Shown here piece after piece: positions 24,268 through 36,806 of a stretch of DNA of 64,000 nucleotides (positions within the stretch are counted from its first letter, which is position 1; each line of letters begins with the position of its first letter). Under the pieces are notes generated by a model. That model did not search any database, was not told the origin of the DNA, and was given only the letters and a program-made list of their open reading frames with translations. This DNA is from Lactuca virosa. Lineage: Eukaryota; Streptophyta; Magnoliopsida; Asterales; Asteraceae. The position numbers were made by a program, and so were the translations under genes. The stretch spans positions 251,662,700 to 251,726,699 of the forward strand of contig CAKMRJ010005412.1 of NCBI GenBank assembly GCA_928212115.1, given 5' to 3'.

Positions 24268-25303
24268 TTGGTTTGAGTGAATTGGAGGAGCATGCGTGTA
24301 ACTCCAGTCTTAAATCAAGGAAAGGATTTTCAAAACGATTTTTCAAAAAGGTTTTCAAAATAAGTAAAGGAGGATGCAGGGTGTACGATCAGCCGAAGCC
24401 AGTAAGTAGACCCCAAAATACCATACAAGTTATTTGATATTATGTGATATGTTAGAACAACATGCTAGTAATAAGATAGGGATCCTCAGGACTTGTATGA
24501 TAGAATTGCCTGATCTTTGATGCCTTATCTTATGTAGAGTACCTCACTTGATTGTTTGTGACTCTTTCGCGTGTGAACTAACTATTGGGTGAATACTCTA
24601 AGTCACATGGTGCATGGGTTAAATGGTCTTAGGGACTTGGGCCAACCTTATTTACCCATACTCCCATCTAGGGACTTGGGCCAACCTTTGGACAGGTTTC
24701 GGATCTAGGGAGATGCATGCTTCTTACGTTTGCATCCCCATTTACCCCCATAAATGTAATTTTTTTTTTTTAAAAAGGTGGTGTAGTAATTTTTTTTTTA
24801 TTTTATTAAAAACTGGAGTATTAACTGATTTATATAATAAAACCAATAAAATTAACTTAAAAGAGCCCAGCCCATCTTAATAAGGGATTTGGTCCTGCTG
24901 CGCAGCTCTTGTCTGAGTCCAACCGTTGTGGGGTTAAATCTTTTAGTCTAAGATTGTTTAAGTCGTGTGGTATGTGATTGTATTCATATAATAGTTAACT
25001 GGCACCAATGGAGGGTCGTGTGGCAGTTGGTGGATGGGTGGGTAGTGAGAGGCCGGGAGGCCAGTTATGAGATATTTAGCATTCCTCTAGGAGTGAGGAT
25101 TTATCGCTCGCTATGTATATGTATATTGTAGGGAGTTGTGCTGATACTTGAGACAAATATGGGTAGGTGTGGAAGGTAGTATGGGCCCGTACTACTGAAA
25201 GCACAGGACCCATACCCGTATCAAGGAAGTCACAACCCCTAGGGTTTGGTTGGGAGTAGGTTCCCCGTCGAGTATGCGGATTACCTGATATTTTTTCTGG
25301 TAT
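24268..25303. other. Untranslated leader of element A
   Basis: About 1 kb without a convincing gene. A phrase 'agggacttgggccaacctt' is repeated at about 24629 and 24670. The end 'ctggtatatgtttag' just before the gag start looks like a 3' splice site, so a leader intron is possible. Confidence 0.5.
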
Positions 25304-25900
25304 ATGTTTAGTATGGTGATGGCGAATCGATTTGAGGCGGGATCAGGATCGGGAGCGAGTGGCCAGGATAGGCCGGTATTGTCCGTCGATCAGATACGGG
25401 AGATGATTTCCGTGGAGGTTTCTCAGATTTTGCGAGAAGAATTGTTCGGTGTCGTGGACCGGGTCACCGCCAGGGTGATCACCAAGTTCGAGGAGCATGT
25501 TGCAGCGTTGCAATCTGTGAGAGATGTTGCTACCAGGATGGCTACTGGGGGAGTGCCGGTGGTGGGGTCACAACTAGGAAACAGGATGAGGGACTTTTCT
25601 GCAGAGGACGAAGAGTTGGAGACAGCTAACCTAAGTACTGGAAGTCAGGAGGGTCAGGAGGTGTGTGGCAAGTGTGGGGGAACCTACAGATTTGCTTGTC
25701 ACAAATTCAGGTGCTACAAGTGCGGGGAGAGAGGGCTTGTGCAACGGGATTGCAAGAAGGATCAGATATGCTTTCACTGTCACCAGCCAGGTCATTTCAG
25801 GTCCAGCTGTCCTGCGTTGAGGACGAAAGGAATTCAGATTCCAGCGGTCATCGTTCCTCAGGAGGTCAGGGTCGAGCCACAAGAAGTCTCTGGTATGTAA
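25304..25900 (+). pseudogene. Gag of element A, capsid domain deleted
   Basis: The frame is 198 residues. The N-terminus is Gly/Ser-rich with a helical segment ('IREMISVEVSQILREELFGVV'), as in element C's gag. The roughly 180-residue capsid domain seen in C ('ARRWI...TDWWES') is missing. Zinc knuckles remain: 'CGKCGGTYRFAC', 'CYKCGERGLVQRDC' (His replaced by Leu) and 'CFHCHQPGHFRSSC' (intact). The end is notable: '...EVSG' then GGT ATG TAA, so the last codons form a GTATGT 5' splice site at 25893 in the same phase as the gag/protease intron of element C. Several ATGs lie close together; the true start is uncertain. Confidence 0.75.
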
Positions 25901-27258
25901 TTGGAAAACCCCCCATTCTGTAATAATATTGTGGTCAATCGGCCATGATTGGTATTGATTTTTGTCTGGTAATATTGTTGAATATGGATAAGCAGTAATT
26001 TCGGGTTAGTTGCCTATCCTGTCTGATCTATGTGTTGCGGAGTTTCATGAGTTTTTAGGACATTAGAGGTGTCGGGATAAATTTTATTATCAAAGAATTG
26101 TAGGTGATTAGAGTTCAGGGATTCATTAGAAGAGGGGAGGTAGAGTGATTGATTAGAATTTTATCATCTATGGCAAGGGTTGTGCTCTTTCAATTTTCGA
26201 GTTCGAAGGAGTGAGCAAGCTTGTGATCCCAGGATTAGACTGTATTCCAGCTCGGGTCAGTTCGTTGCAGGGAATGGCGATATTATTTCAGCGCCGGTGA
26301 GCGCAGGTGGGTCGATGTGACATAATTATTTTGTGAGGTTCGGTTTGCCTTGGATCTCTGTTATTAGGTGGTAAGGATTGATTGTGTGGTCTATTGCACT
26401 TTTGGGATTGCAGACTCTGTTTTGGGAGTGGTTTGTAGCCCGGTTTAGGGCAAAGGTTGTTTCGGCTGCTGCAGTTCAGCTGTGGATGTTTAAGCTGGTA
26501 AGTGAGTCAGGGTGCGAACCCTGAAGAGAATGATTCTAGAGCCCGAGAACGGGAAACTTGTTTGGAGCATCTTGGGAAAAAGAGTATTATGTAGGAGGTC
26601 TACGGACAGGGTTCCCCAGAATGGTTATTCAACATTGTCAGGATTGAGTGGTTTTAGTAACCGTTATTGATTGGCGGATGAAATCGCCAAAGGAAGTAGC
26701 TCGTTGCCGAGGTATTAGTGGGAGTATCTGTCTTTTGGTCTTCAAAGATTTGAGTGTGGGATCATTCAAGCATTAGGTACTGTCGGTTATACTGTGATTC
26801 AGGAAGTGTTCTTCTAGTTCTTAGAAGTGTGTGATCATTTGGGATTGGCCAGTAATGGAGCAATAATTAGTAGGAGTTGGTTGTTATCAGATCGACCATT
26901 GGAAAGTGAGAAAGATTGGGAAGTCTCCCATTTTCATGTATTGTGAAGACTTAGTCGAATCTAAGTGGGGGAGAATCGTCCCGGGATACACAAGTAGGAG
27001 CGGATTTCAAAATGGGATAAGTTTCACATCGATGTCAGGAAGGAAGACAACCTAAGTGACTGGTTTGAGGGTCGAGTGAGTTGGGAATTCGGTAAAACTC
27101 CCCAGCATATGAATCGCGTCTTCTCGGCGCTTGATAGCAGGATTTGGGGAATCAGCTTGGGATTCTAACCAGGAGATACGTTCAGTTGTGTGTTAGGTCG
27201 AGTGCGTGTTCGACCGGTATGGAAAGTGCTGTAAGACTGCGGGGGTAGCCATAGCATT
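25901..27258. other. Non-coding interior of element A (replaces pol)
   Basis: No protease, RT or RNase H text is visible in any frame. It ends in the first visible part of a 58-bp tandem repeat ('ggtatggaaagtgctgtaagactgcgggggtagccata') interrupted by element D at 27259. Confidence 0.6.
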
Positions 27259-28009
27259 TGTTGGGTATTGAGCATTCTAACACTCCTATGGTGTACATGC
27301 AACCCTATAAACCTTGGATCTATGTTTTCTCTATTATACATGCAAATATTAACTATTCCAAGGTTTCATCCTAACTAGCATATTATGAAGCACCTATACT
27401 ACAAAGTTCTAGTTAGATGACATACCTTTTGATGTAGCTTGATGTCTTCAAGCTTTAAGAGCTTAGCCCCAATAGTGTGGAAGCCTCAAATGGAATCACA
27501 AATCACCAAAACACCTTGGAAGAACTTGAGAGAATATGTATGCACACTAAAATCGGCCCACTCTTATTTTCACACACTTGTTTCATTTTGTGAGCCAAGG
27601 ACCCCTTTATATATTATGGAGGATTAGGGTTACATCCATGTAAACCCTAATACCCATGACCTTTCATTTACATAGGATCCATGGGTTAAAAGCTCCATGG
27701 ACCATCCATGAAAGCTTAGCCCAACCTAAATGAACTTGGCCCATTCCATATATATAAGAGTCCATATTTAATTAGTTCTTTTTGATCACTTAATTAATTC
27801 TAAATTAATTCTTGACCAATACTAATTAAATAATATGATTCCATATTAATATATTAGAACTTATAATATATTAATATAAATCATAAATATACTATTCTCA
27901 AAAGACTATCCATATAAATTGTACCGGTGAAGTGCAACCCAAATGGACCATGCCGGGTCGGGTCAAGTACATACCAAATATAGTTATGGACTTAGACATT
28001 AATCCAACA
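27259..28009 (-). repeat. 3' LTR of element D (left copy)
   Basis: 751 bp. By eye it differs from the right copy by about eight substitutions and one 11-bp indel (the extra 'ctaaattaatt' near 27800). That is close to 1% divergence and implies a recent insertion. Confidence 0.9.
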
Positions 28010-28022
28010 GTCTCCCACTTGG
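28010..28022 (-). promoter_or_regulatory. Polypurine tract of element D
   Basis: Minus strand ccaagtgggagac lies directly against the 3' LTR. The identical text precedes the 3' LTR of element B (45703-45715). It primes plus-strand DNA synthesis. Confidence 0.75.
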
Positions 28023-31000
28023 ATAAGTCTAAAACTATTATTGAGTATGACTTCAAAACCTAACTGGCAATCGTAGCTCTTAAAGCCGCTGTCGAACTCT
28101 GACCTTGTCAATGACTTGTCCATTAGATAAGGGATCATATATTCCTCCATTCTAGATATCATATGGACTGAGACATGGATTATAATCATTCTCTCTGTCC
28201 ATTTGTTGTTTCCCGATTTTTGATTTATGATGACTGACTGATTGAACAAATCAAATCAGTCCTGGATTGGCCAAGCACTCACATGTGTCATCACTAAATC
28301 ATCGAAGGGCCCACAGATATCGCTTTTATCCCGAAGGTAAAAGGAATGGATAAACTTCGACTCATATGGTTTGTTCTACTACTTGTTGAATCATACACAA
28401 AGGCACGTTTTACAACATCGAGTTACCAAATGCGTTTTCGTGCAATCAATGTATAACCAACTCATAGTAACAACTCATATCTCTAGGTTTGAAGAATATA
28501 AGATATCATCGTCTCATGATCACTCGTGATAAAATCCATGAAGTGATTCAAATGAGCGCGGGTTGAATCCAATACTCAGAACTTATGAGCACTCATGAGT
28601 GTTGTAGCACCACTTTGTCCACCAACTTGGACCTCTACAAACCAACCCATGACAGTCTTGATTCATATCTACTTCCAACATATGACCGACTGTGGATGGT
28701 TTGAATAACTTAATCATTCAGGAAGAGCGACTTAGTTATTTTGGAAGTCAAAACATGCAAAGTGAAACACAAGAATAAATGAATCAAATATGGTATCAAA
28801 CCCTATGAATATAAATAAACACTTTTATTTATCACCATACTGATTACTCATTATTCATTGTTTCGGTTTTATCAACTTTATACTTGAATTAAAAACACAC
28901 GTTGTCCCATGCTCCAAGCATGTACACTATGTTTTTCTTAAACAATAGCTTTGCCATACACCAAGTATGCACTCTATGTTTGTCTATGATCCTTAATTTG
29001 TGAAATAAACCAATTGAACATAATTTCAATGATTCTAATTTCACACTCCCAAATCCTTATCGAAAAATGTGAGAATTTCAAATTCCTATCATTTATCGAA
29101 ATCTGTTTAGATTTTAAACTTATATGCACTGACCCTCCTGTAATGAATATGTACAAAGTCACAAAGACTTGTCAACAGTCATTATAACGTATTCCAATGG
29201 AGATCAACTCCATGGAAACTAAGTCTCATATTCAAAGTACATTGCTTTGGACATGCTTTTTGCATTAAGTTTTCTAATCTTACACAGATAACTTCCACCT
29301 ATGGAGACAACTCCATATTCTCATTTTGACTATCACTTCTGAATAAGAGATGCCTCTTTTCAGAATATGTCAATATGGTCCTTCCAAAATTAGCACTATA
29401 CTTCCAACTGTCCCTGAGCAACCAATCTTTGGTAAACCTCAGATTGTCCTCGACAATTGCTTAGTCATTTTAGTCATATCCAATTCTAGACCTTTTCCCT
29501 TCTTAATGCCTCTGGGCATTTGGAAAAATTTAGAAATGACAAATATTATAGCACATGCAATCGATCCTGTACCCAAAGCAAATGGTACACGATTCATGAT
29601 GTCTCACAAAAAGACATGATTCTAGACCAGTCTTTTACTACAATATTTTTATTTGCCATGTTTTCAAAATTTGACTATGAAGAGGGATGTCGTAATCATA
29701 ATCGAATTTTGAGAACGCAATATATAGAATTTCCTTAAGTTGAACCAATCCAACATGAAATTCATATATATATTCTTGACTAAAGATGATTAAGGTCTCA
29801 ATCTAAGCCTTTAGAACTGAAATGAAGTATATCCTCTCCCTTAATTATAGCAAAACAACTTTTTCAATCCCTGCAGCCTCACGAATTGAAACTTTTGTTT
29901 TCTATAATTAACATTGCTAACTTGCAACACTAACAATAATTATCATGCTCCCACTAACATGATGATTATTAGCATAACACTTATGCTCCCACTAGCTTTG
30001 ACATGTACTCAGAAATCAGCTGGACTTCTAGAAATCAATACTTTATTGAATTTCTTACCAAAGTTCAGATTTCTGATACGAGATGCTTTGATAAAACTTT
30101 ATCAAAATCATACACCTTTCCTTAGATAGCATGCATGTGTGTCTAAACAATTTCAGAACTATGAAAAGGGATGTCGTAATCATAGTCTCAATTGTTTAGA
30201 CCTTTTGCCATCTGCTTCAAATCTACTTGGTGGAAGTGTTTCCTCACCATCATTTTCATGAATCGGAGAGAAACCTTATGACCCTTAGATTTTATGGTGT
30301 ATGTGTTCTTATCCATGTGAATCGTCAAAACCATAGTCACAAGACAAAGGATAATGACAAATCCAAACTCATATGGACTGAATTTATGCAATCTTAACTT
30401 CTTGCCACCTGGCAGTACAGGGCCTGCCATTGCTTCCAAGTTGTTATGCAACCAATTGAGAACTTTCAGAACTCCTATGCAAAGCCAACTTTAACTGGAA
30501 TGGGCACAGAATATGTCAACACGATAGGTTATAAACCTCAAGTCGTGTGCTAGTGAAGAACCTCAGGTTTTATTCTTGATTAGTTCTTGAAATTCTTTTT
30601 AGGATCTTTAAGACTCCCACTATCCTCTTGACATATAAGATTATCATGCCAAATATTCAAGAGATAGTGCGGATTCTTTATCAAGACAAACACTTCACAC
30701 TTATTGGCCTTAGTTGGTCTTTGTTTTATCCAAAACATCACAACTTACCAATTTCAAATGTACAAGAGTAGGACACTTTTACTCTTACATTTGACAAGTG
30801 TTTTAAACCTTTCTTTAAGATATGTCACTCAAGTTACAAACTTGGAGTATGACTCTAAGAATTGTTTTGGAACGAAGTATGACTCATCTTCCTGATCTAA
30901 CCATTTCAACAATTCATGACTCCTCTTCTTAGTCATAATAATGCACTAAGATGACCTTTAGAGGACAAATTGTGATATGATTTCTAAATCATTAAGATGA

Positions 31001-31699
31001 TCACAAACATGATACTAAAGTACTCTCCCATCTTTTCAGATTTGAGAAACTTTTATCTTTCTGCCTAATTTGATTCTTCCCATTCGTTCTGCCATACATT
31101 GAGACTTTTCCAATGTTTCAGAATTATACTTAAACTTGTAAGTATAACCATATTTACTAAACTTTAGTAAATCAGATAGTCTTAACGAGCTTTGTGGTGG
31201 ACATGACCAGTGCACAAGAATGTGTACTCGATCCCTTTAGTCCTTCACTTGACTCACACATCCATGTGAACAAGTAATTAGTCTTGATTTTCCAATGCTT
31301 GAAAGTTCTCATTCATCATACTATTCAACTTGCATGATTCCAAGTTTCGGTCCAATTGAAACTTGGGCGATGAGGAACTTTCCTGATTTGGTAAATTTAG
31401 ACACTACCACAAATGAAAGAATCAAATCCGTTTTCCAATATTGCTGTCAGTGGAATCATATAAGCAACAATTTTCCACAAATGTCATTGTAAGGATACTT
31501 CAAATAAATAAAATTAAACAATTTTCTTTTATTTTAAAACTTTGCGGAAAAACTTATCCTTACAATCCACATGGAAAATTGTTGTTATCTATTCCTTAGC
31601 AATATATCATAACTTCTTAAGCAACTGCTCAAAATTCTGATGCGATCGCAATCCACCTTCGCGATCAGAATCAGCATATACTTCCTTTAAGATTTCTCT
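28023..31699 (-). other. Degenerate interior of element D
   Basis: About 3.7 kb with no intact domain. It aligns in reverse with the right half of element B's interior (about 42000-45700), for example 'gtagcaccactttgtccaccaacttgg' and 'agcatgtacactatgttt'. The pol text is too decayed to name. Confidence 0.5.
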
Positions 31700-32452
31700 C
31701 TATTCTTTGATTCTTAAAACATCAACATGTGACCCAGTCACATCATGTAATGAGGATCTCATAATAGAACTTAACAGAGTTAGATAATGGGCTCTACCTG
31801 ATGTAGAGTCAAACTTATTGACTTTAACATCCTTAGGTAAATTTGGCAGCTTTGCAATCAACGCCCCTTCCTTTGGCAAAATAAACATATGGACCCTTTG
31901 GTATGGGACTATCTCAGACTTAGCCTTTCTCTTTACCATTTGGTCAACCGGGTTGACTATGGCCAATCCCTTTCTATTGGGAAGTGAATGCTTTTTCTGG
32001 ATTTCCAGTGTCACCATTGTCACTGTCCATAAAGTTTTTGGGAAGTTGATCTTCTAATCAAATTTGCTTTACTATCGTTCCAAATCATTGCTGATTCAGC
32101 AGCACCAAGCAAATAGATATGATCATTAAGGTTCATGTCATAGTTGTTTCATAGTAGTCCCAAAGGAACTCACTATGTGACTTAGAAAGTGATTGAACAT
32201 CCAACTTTCTCAAGACTTTGACACCCAACTCTCCCGGCTTGTCAATATGTGACTTCATCTCTAAGATGTGATCACACATAGACCTTGCTTGCCATTAGGG
32301 CTTGAGTGACCTTGAACTTGTGGGTTAGGGAGAATAATTGGAGGAGGTGGAGGAAGAGAAGTATGACTTCCATGAGCCAAACTCGGGAAGTCATATTCAT
32401 TAGGAAAGCTTGGTTTGGGAAGATCATTGTTGTCTAAACCATACATCAACAA
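31700..32452 (-). pseudogene. Copia-type gag remnant of element D
   Basis: Two open pieces (32452-32261 and 32023-31700) carry a proline-rich stretch ('TSLPPPPPIILPNPQ') and 'MVKRKAKSEIVP'. Text resembling a gag zinc knuckle ('CQRKG...LQSC') is present only in a shifted frame near 31860-31890. Element B has the same shift at the same place, so the frame was already broken in the parent of both copies. Confidence 0.5.
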
Positions 32453-34020
32453 TGGGAGAAATTCACGTAAAGTTGATTTAAGTCCTTAATATAACACCCA
32501 ATATGATATATTAAGGCTAGGACCCAACAAACTATTTTATAACTTGGAAGAGGGATGCCGTAATCCAAGCTATAAATTATTTGAAGGTAGGTGAATGACG
32601 ATTCACCAATTTCCACCAAGATAAACGGAATGTATTATTAGGTTTTAATTGGTTTTGAAACTCCTAGATTCTTTTGAGATTCATTGAACTTTTCAATGGC
32701 ATGTTTCAATCTCGAGTGTGCCCTTCAGGTTTTGTGACTGGGATGTCGAGGATCACAAAAAAAGTGTGAAGTAACCATGCAAATATACTTGGTACCCTTA
32801 ATATTTACCCCTCAATCGATGTGCCGGTTAACCACACACGCTCCAACGATACTATGATAAACATTAAGTTACCCTTTGCCTACCTTGTTAAGTCCAGGTT
32901 AGTGTGCCGGTTAACCACACACGCTCCACTAACAGCTTAAACAAAGTGCAAAGTGTAATTTCATGGATTAGCACCTTTTTCACATTTTCCTAAGTAACTA
33001 AGATTGGGAATTTATAAGTGTTTAGTTACTTAGTATTTATCATTATACTTATAATGAAGGGAGAATTATAGTCCTTGTCCTACCTGTTCGGCTAACGACC
33101 CTCCACCGGTCAAGGAAGCGGTGAGTGAGAGTGGACACCCATTAAACTGCCATTTTATAGGCAGTAACCTTATACCCCCCTTATAGACCGGCTTCGTGAA
33201 TGAGGCCTACTAATGGTAAGACGACTTGCTCTTATACATATAATATATTAAACTTTTAATATTATAATAGTATAAGGGTGTATTTTAGACATTTAAAATA
33301 CTTGGTGGTTTAATCTATTAATTAAACTATACTCTTAATTTAATTAAATTTAAACCATGTCATTATGGAATTATTAATTCTCTTTTAATTAAACACTTTA
33401 ATTATCTATTAATAAAGTCCATAAGAGTTAATTGAATTATTCAATAAAACATCATAATTCCAATTATTAAATTCAAAATTAAAAGCATTTAATTAATTGT
33501 TTAAGTTATGAACCCAAGAGTTTTAGAATTCAATTTTTTTTATCATAAAAAAACTTTTTCCAAATTCCAAAACTTGAGGGCAAGTTTTGTAACTCTTGAA
33601 AACTTTTGGATTCCATAACTTATGGAGTTAAATACTTGTTTTATGATGAAACTTTTCATGTTCCATAACTTAAGAACAAGTTATGGAATTCTTTAAAACA
33701 TTAAGACCAAGTTTTGTAACTCCATAAAAAACTTTGAATCAATTTTTTTTAAAAACCTTTTCATATCCATAACTTATGGAGGTTTCAAAAAACTCTTTAG
33801 ATAAAACTTTTAAAACTAATAAAATAATCATATCATTTTATCTTTTACTAAATTGACCTAATTCAACTCATATAGCAAATGATTCAAATTTTACAAATAA
33901 TTAGTTTTTCACAAAAACAAGTAATTATCTTAAAATTTGACAAACGTCATGTTTTTTTTTCTTTTTTTTTCCAACTTTGAAAATAAAACATTTGCATCAA
34001 TATAACAGAAAACAACCCAT
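32453..34020 (-). other. Leader and 5' interior of element D
   Basis: It contains a 'tgccggttaaccacacacgctcca' phrase twice (about 32821 and 32901) and decayed hairpin units on 'ccataactt'/'aagttatgg' and 'ccaaaacttg...caagttttg' (about 33560-33780), matching those near 40146-40398 in element B. No gene. Confidence 0.6.
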
Positions 34021-34033
34021 GGCTCTGATACCA
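34021..34033 (-). promoter_or_regulatory. Primer binding site of element D (initiator tRNA-Met)
   Basis: Minus-strand TGGTATCAGAGCC lies one base inside the 5' LTR at 34035. Confidence 0.9.
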
Positions 34034-34034
34034 C

Positions 34035-34774
34035 TGTTGAGTTTTGTGCATTCTAACACTCATATGGTGTACATGCAACCCTATAAACCTTGGATCTATG
34101 TTTTCTCTATTATACATGCAAATATTAACTATTCCAAGGTTTCATCCTAACTAGCATATTATGAAGCACCTATACTACAAAGTTCTAGTTAGATGACATA
34201 CCTTTTGATGTAGCTTGATGTCTTCAAGCTTTAAGAGCTTAGCCCCAATAGTGTGGAAGCCTCAAATGGAATCACAAATCACCAAAACACCTTGGAAGAA
34301 CTTGAGAGAATATGTATGCACACTAAAATCGGCCCACTCTTATTTTCACACACTTGTTTCATTTTGTGAGCCAAGGACCCCTTTATATATTATGGAGGAT
34401 TAGGGTTACATCCATGTAAACCCTAATACCCATGACCTTTCATTTACATAGGATCCATGCGTTAAAAGCTCCATGGACCATCCATGAAAGCTTAGCCCAA
34501 CCTAAATGAACTTGGCCCATTCCATATATATAAGAGTCCATATTTAATTAGTTCTTTTTGATCACTTAATTAATTCTTGATCAATACTAATTAAATAATA
34601 TGATTTCATATTAATATATTAGAACTTATAATATATTAATATAAATCATAAATATACTATTCTCAAAAGACTATCCATATAAATTGTACCGGTGAAGTGC
34701 AACCCAAATGGACCATGCCGGGTCGGGTCAAGTACATACCAACTATAGTTATGGACTTAGACATTAATCCAACA
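34035..34774 (-). repeat. 5' LTR of element D (right copy)
   Basis: 740 bp, TGTTGGATTAATG...CAACA on the minus strand, near-identical to 27259-28009. Confidence 0.9.
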
Positions 34775-34965
34775 GCATTCACTAGCGATCAGTTGGTATG
34801 GAAACTGTTGTAAGACTACGGGGGTAGCCATAGCATTCACTAGCGATCAGTTGGTATGGAAAGTGTGGTAAGACTGTGGGGGTAGCCGTAGCATTCACCT
34901 AGCAACAGATAGTGCTAGAGTGATGTAAGTCTGTGGGTGTAGCCGCAACATTCACTAGGTTGGTA
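34775..34965 (+). repeat. 58-bp tandem repeat in element A
   Basis: Units begin gcattcac at 34775, 34833 and 34891, with a diverged fourth at about 34948. Each contains 'ggtatggaaa.tgt.gtaagact..gggggtagcc.ta'. The unit left of element D (27215-27258) belongs to the same array, so D landed inside it. Confidence 0.9.
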
Positions 34966-35830
34966 GATAGCATGAGCGCGTTGCTAGGACACGGAAGGGA
35001 CAGTAGTAACCACCAGTTCGGGTGTAGTAGTGAGGATATGGAAACCCACGGATTGGATTTCAGAATTACCCAGACGGATTGGATAGGATTGAGCCAGCGT
35101 TAAGACTGTAGAAACCTCACTACAGTTGAGACCAAGGAAGCAATGGGTTGCTTAAGGTTGTTTGGGTGATAAGTCTACCATTGGTCCTGTAGCAATTGTT
35201 GTTTAGCCGTGGATTCGGTAACGACGGGATACGACGCATGGATCCGATCGGTTGGATCAGGAGGTTGTTAGAGTCGCAGTTGCATGATAACTAGTGGCAA
35301 CTAGTTCCAGGGAAGGATTTCTTTCGGAAGTCGTGTGAGGCAACCATGTGGGAGACCTTTAACTCCGCGACCGGGCCGGAACCCGGTATTTCAGACGAGT
35401 GTCACTCGGTTGTGGCGAATCGGAGGATTATTGGATGAGATGCAAGGATAGGTCCTTGGATTTCAAGTTATGAATTAGATCCGAGTTATGTATATAGTGG
35501 TATTCCAATCTAGGGTATTCCATCATGAGGATGACCGGACCCTACGATTGAGTGGACCTGACGTGTTTGGTATTCCAACCCGAGGGTTGATTGGACCAAA
35601 CATGTGTGTGATACGAGGGTATTCCATCCTAGGGATGACTGGACCCGTCGTAGGCATGCCTGGTATTCCAGCCCGAGGCTGATTGGGCCAGGTATGAGTA
35701 TTTGTGCTTATGAGCCGATTATTATATGTATGAGGATAGCGGTGGATTCTCCGCTTGTGAGTCTGATCAGAGACGCCCAGGTTGAGGGCATGCGACCATA
35801 AAATTTGAAGTTGGAGGAGGCTCACAAGTC
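34966..35830. other. Non-coding interior of element A with a second repeat array
   Basis: No domain is visible. At 35500-35700 a unit of about 45-55 bp starting 'ggtattcca..c..ggg.tga..gga' occurs about four times. It ends where integrase text begins near 35815. Confidence 0.65.
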
Positions 35831-36789
35831 TCATTTTTTCAATTCAACTGGGGGCCACCAAGATGTACCGGGATTTGCGTTTGAGCTATTGGTGGCCGTG
35901 CATGAAGCGAGAGTTTGCTTGGTACGTCGAGAGGTGCTTGACCCGTAGGATGGTCAAGGCCGAGTATCAGAGGCCGCATGACAAGCTGCAGCCCCTGAAA
36001 AATTCCCATGTGGAAATGGGAACAGATCTCGATGGATTTTATTACCAAGTTGCCGAGGATGGCGAAGGGGCTTGATACTATATGGGTCATCGTGGATCGA
36101 TTGACCAAGTTGCCTACAACAACAACTATCATTCCAGCATTGGCGCTCCGCCTTTCGAGTTGTTGTACGGGCGGAGATGTCGCACCCCGGTCTGTTGGGG
36201 TGAAGTTGGACACAGAGTGATGGGTAGTACGGAGATAGTCTTGCAGACTACCGAAAAGATCCAGCAGGTTAGACAGCGTTTGCAGACCGCTCAGAGTCGG
36301 CAGAAGAGTTATGCCGACAGACGCCGATCTGAGTTGGAATTTCAGGTGGGTGACATGGTACTCCTGAAGGTCTCGCCCTGGAAAGGCGTGATTCGCTTCA
36401 GGAAGAGGGGAAAATTAGGTCCCCGATATATTGGGCCGTTCAGGATCATTGCCAGGGTTGGCAAGGTGGCTTACAGGCTAGAGCTGCCGGAGGAGCTTAG
36501 TCGGATACACAGCACTTTCCACGTTTCGCAGCTGCAAAAGTGCATCATGGACCAAGAGGCAGTAGTATCGCTGGATGATATTCAGGTCGATGAGTGCCTG
36601 AACTATGTGGAGAGACCTGTGGCCATTTTAGAGAAGAAGATGAAGAATCTGAGGAATAAGGAGATATCTTTGGTGAAAGTACAGTGGGAGCATCGAAGGG
36701 GGTCCGAGTGGACGTGGGAGACGGAGGCCGAAATACGGGAGCATTACCCGGAGTTATTCGCTGCAGCAGACTTCGAGGGCGAAGTCTAG
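35815..36789 (+). pseudogene. Integrase end and chromodomain of element A
   Basis: The zinc-binding N-terminal part is recognisable ('MYRDLRLSYWWPCMKRE', 'ERCLTRRMVKA', with the second Cys of CX2C lost). The catalytic core starts ('MDFITKLP' in a shifted frame) and then jumps at 'VDRLTK' (about 36105) directly to 'YNNNYHSSIGAPPFELLYGRRCRTP'. The second Asp and the Glu of the catalytic triad are deleted. From 36082 to 36789 one frame of 235 residues is intact: DNA-binding C-terminus ('VGDMVLLKVSPWKGVIRF', 'RYIGPFRI') and chromodomain ('VKVQWEHRRGSEWTWE'). It is inactive as an integrase. Confidence 0.8.
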
Positions 36790-36792
36790 TTC

Positions 36793-36806
36793 AAGTGGGG
36801 GAGAAT
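36793..36806 (+). promoter_or_regulatory. Polypurine tract of element A
   Basis: AAGTGGGGGAGAAT ends exactly where the 3' LTR begins at 36807, just after the pol stop codon. Confidence 0.85.

Larger units (their letters stand above)
27259..34774 (-). mobile_element. Element D: copia-type LTR element nested in A, minus strand
   Basis: The ends are tgttggg...ccaaca and the flanks are perfect 5-bp duplications, gcatt at 27254-27258 and 34775-34779. LTRs lie at 27259-28009 and 34035-34774, with a primer site at 34021-34033 and a polypurine tract next to 28010. The roughly 6-kb interior has only decayed gag. The same family as element B (38925-46468) but opposite orientation: shared blocks include 'gtaggcctcattcacgaag' and 'ggttaaccacacacgctcca'. 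Confidence 0.9.

Noticed and set aside
24900..24960. tRNA-like 'gtggggttaaatc' segment
   Set aside because: No cloverleaf could be drawn and it lies in the leader of a retroelement.
27439..27627. Identical 62-residue frames at 27439-27627 and 34215-34403
   Set aside because: They are the same stretch of the two LTRs of element D, so identity reflects the LTR pair, not a conserved gene.
34775..34965. Regular repeats with similar spacing, CRISPR-like at first sight
   Set aside because: The units are adjacent tandem copies without unique spacers, in a plant retroelement.
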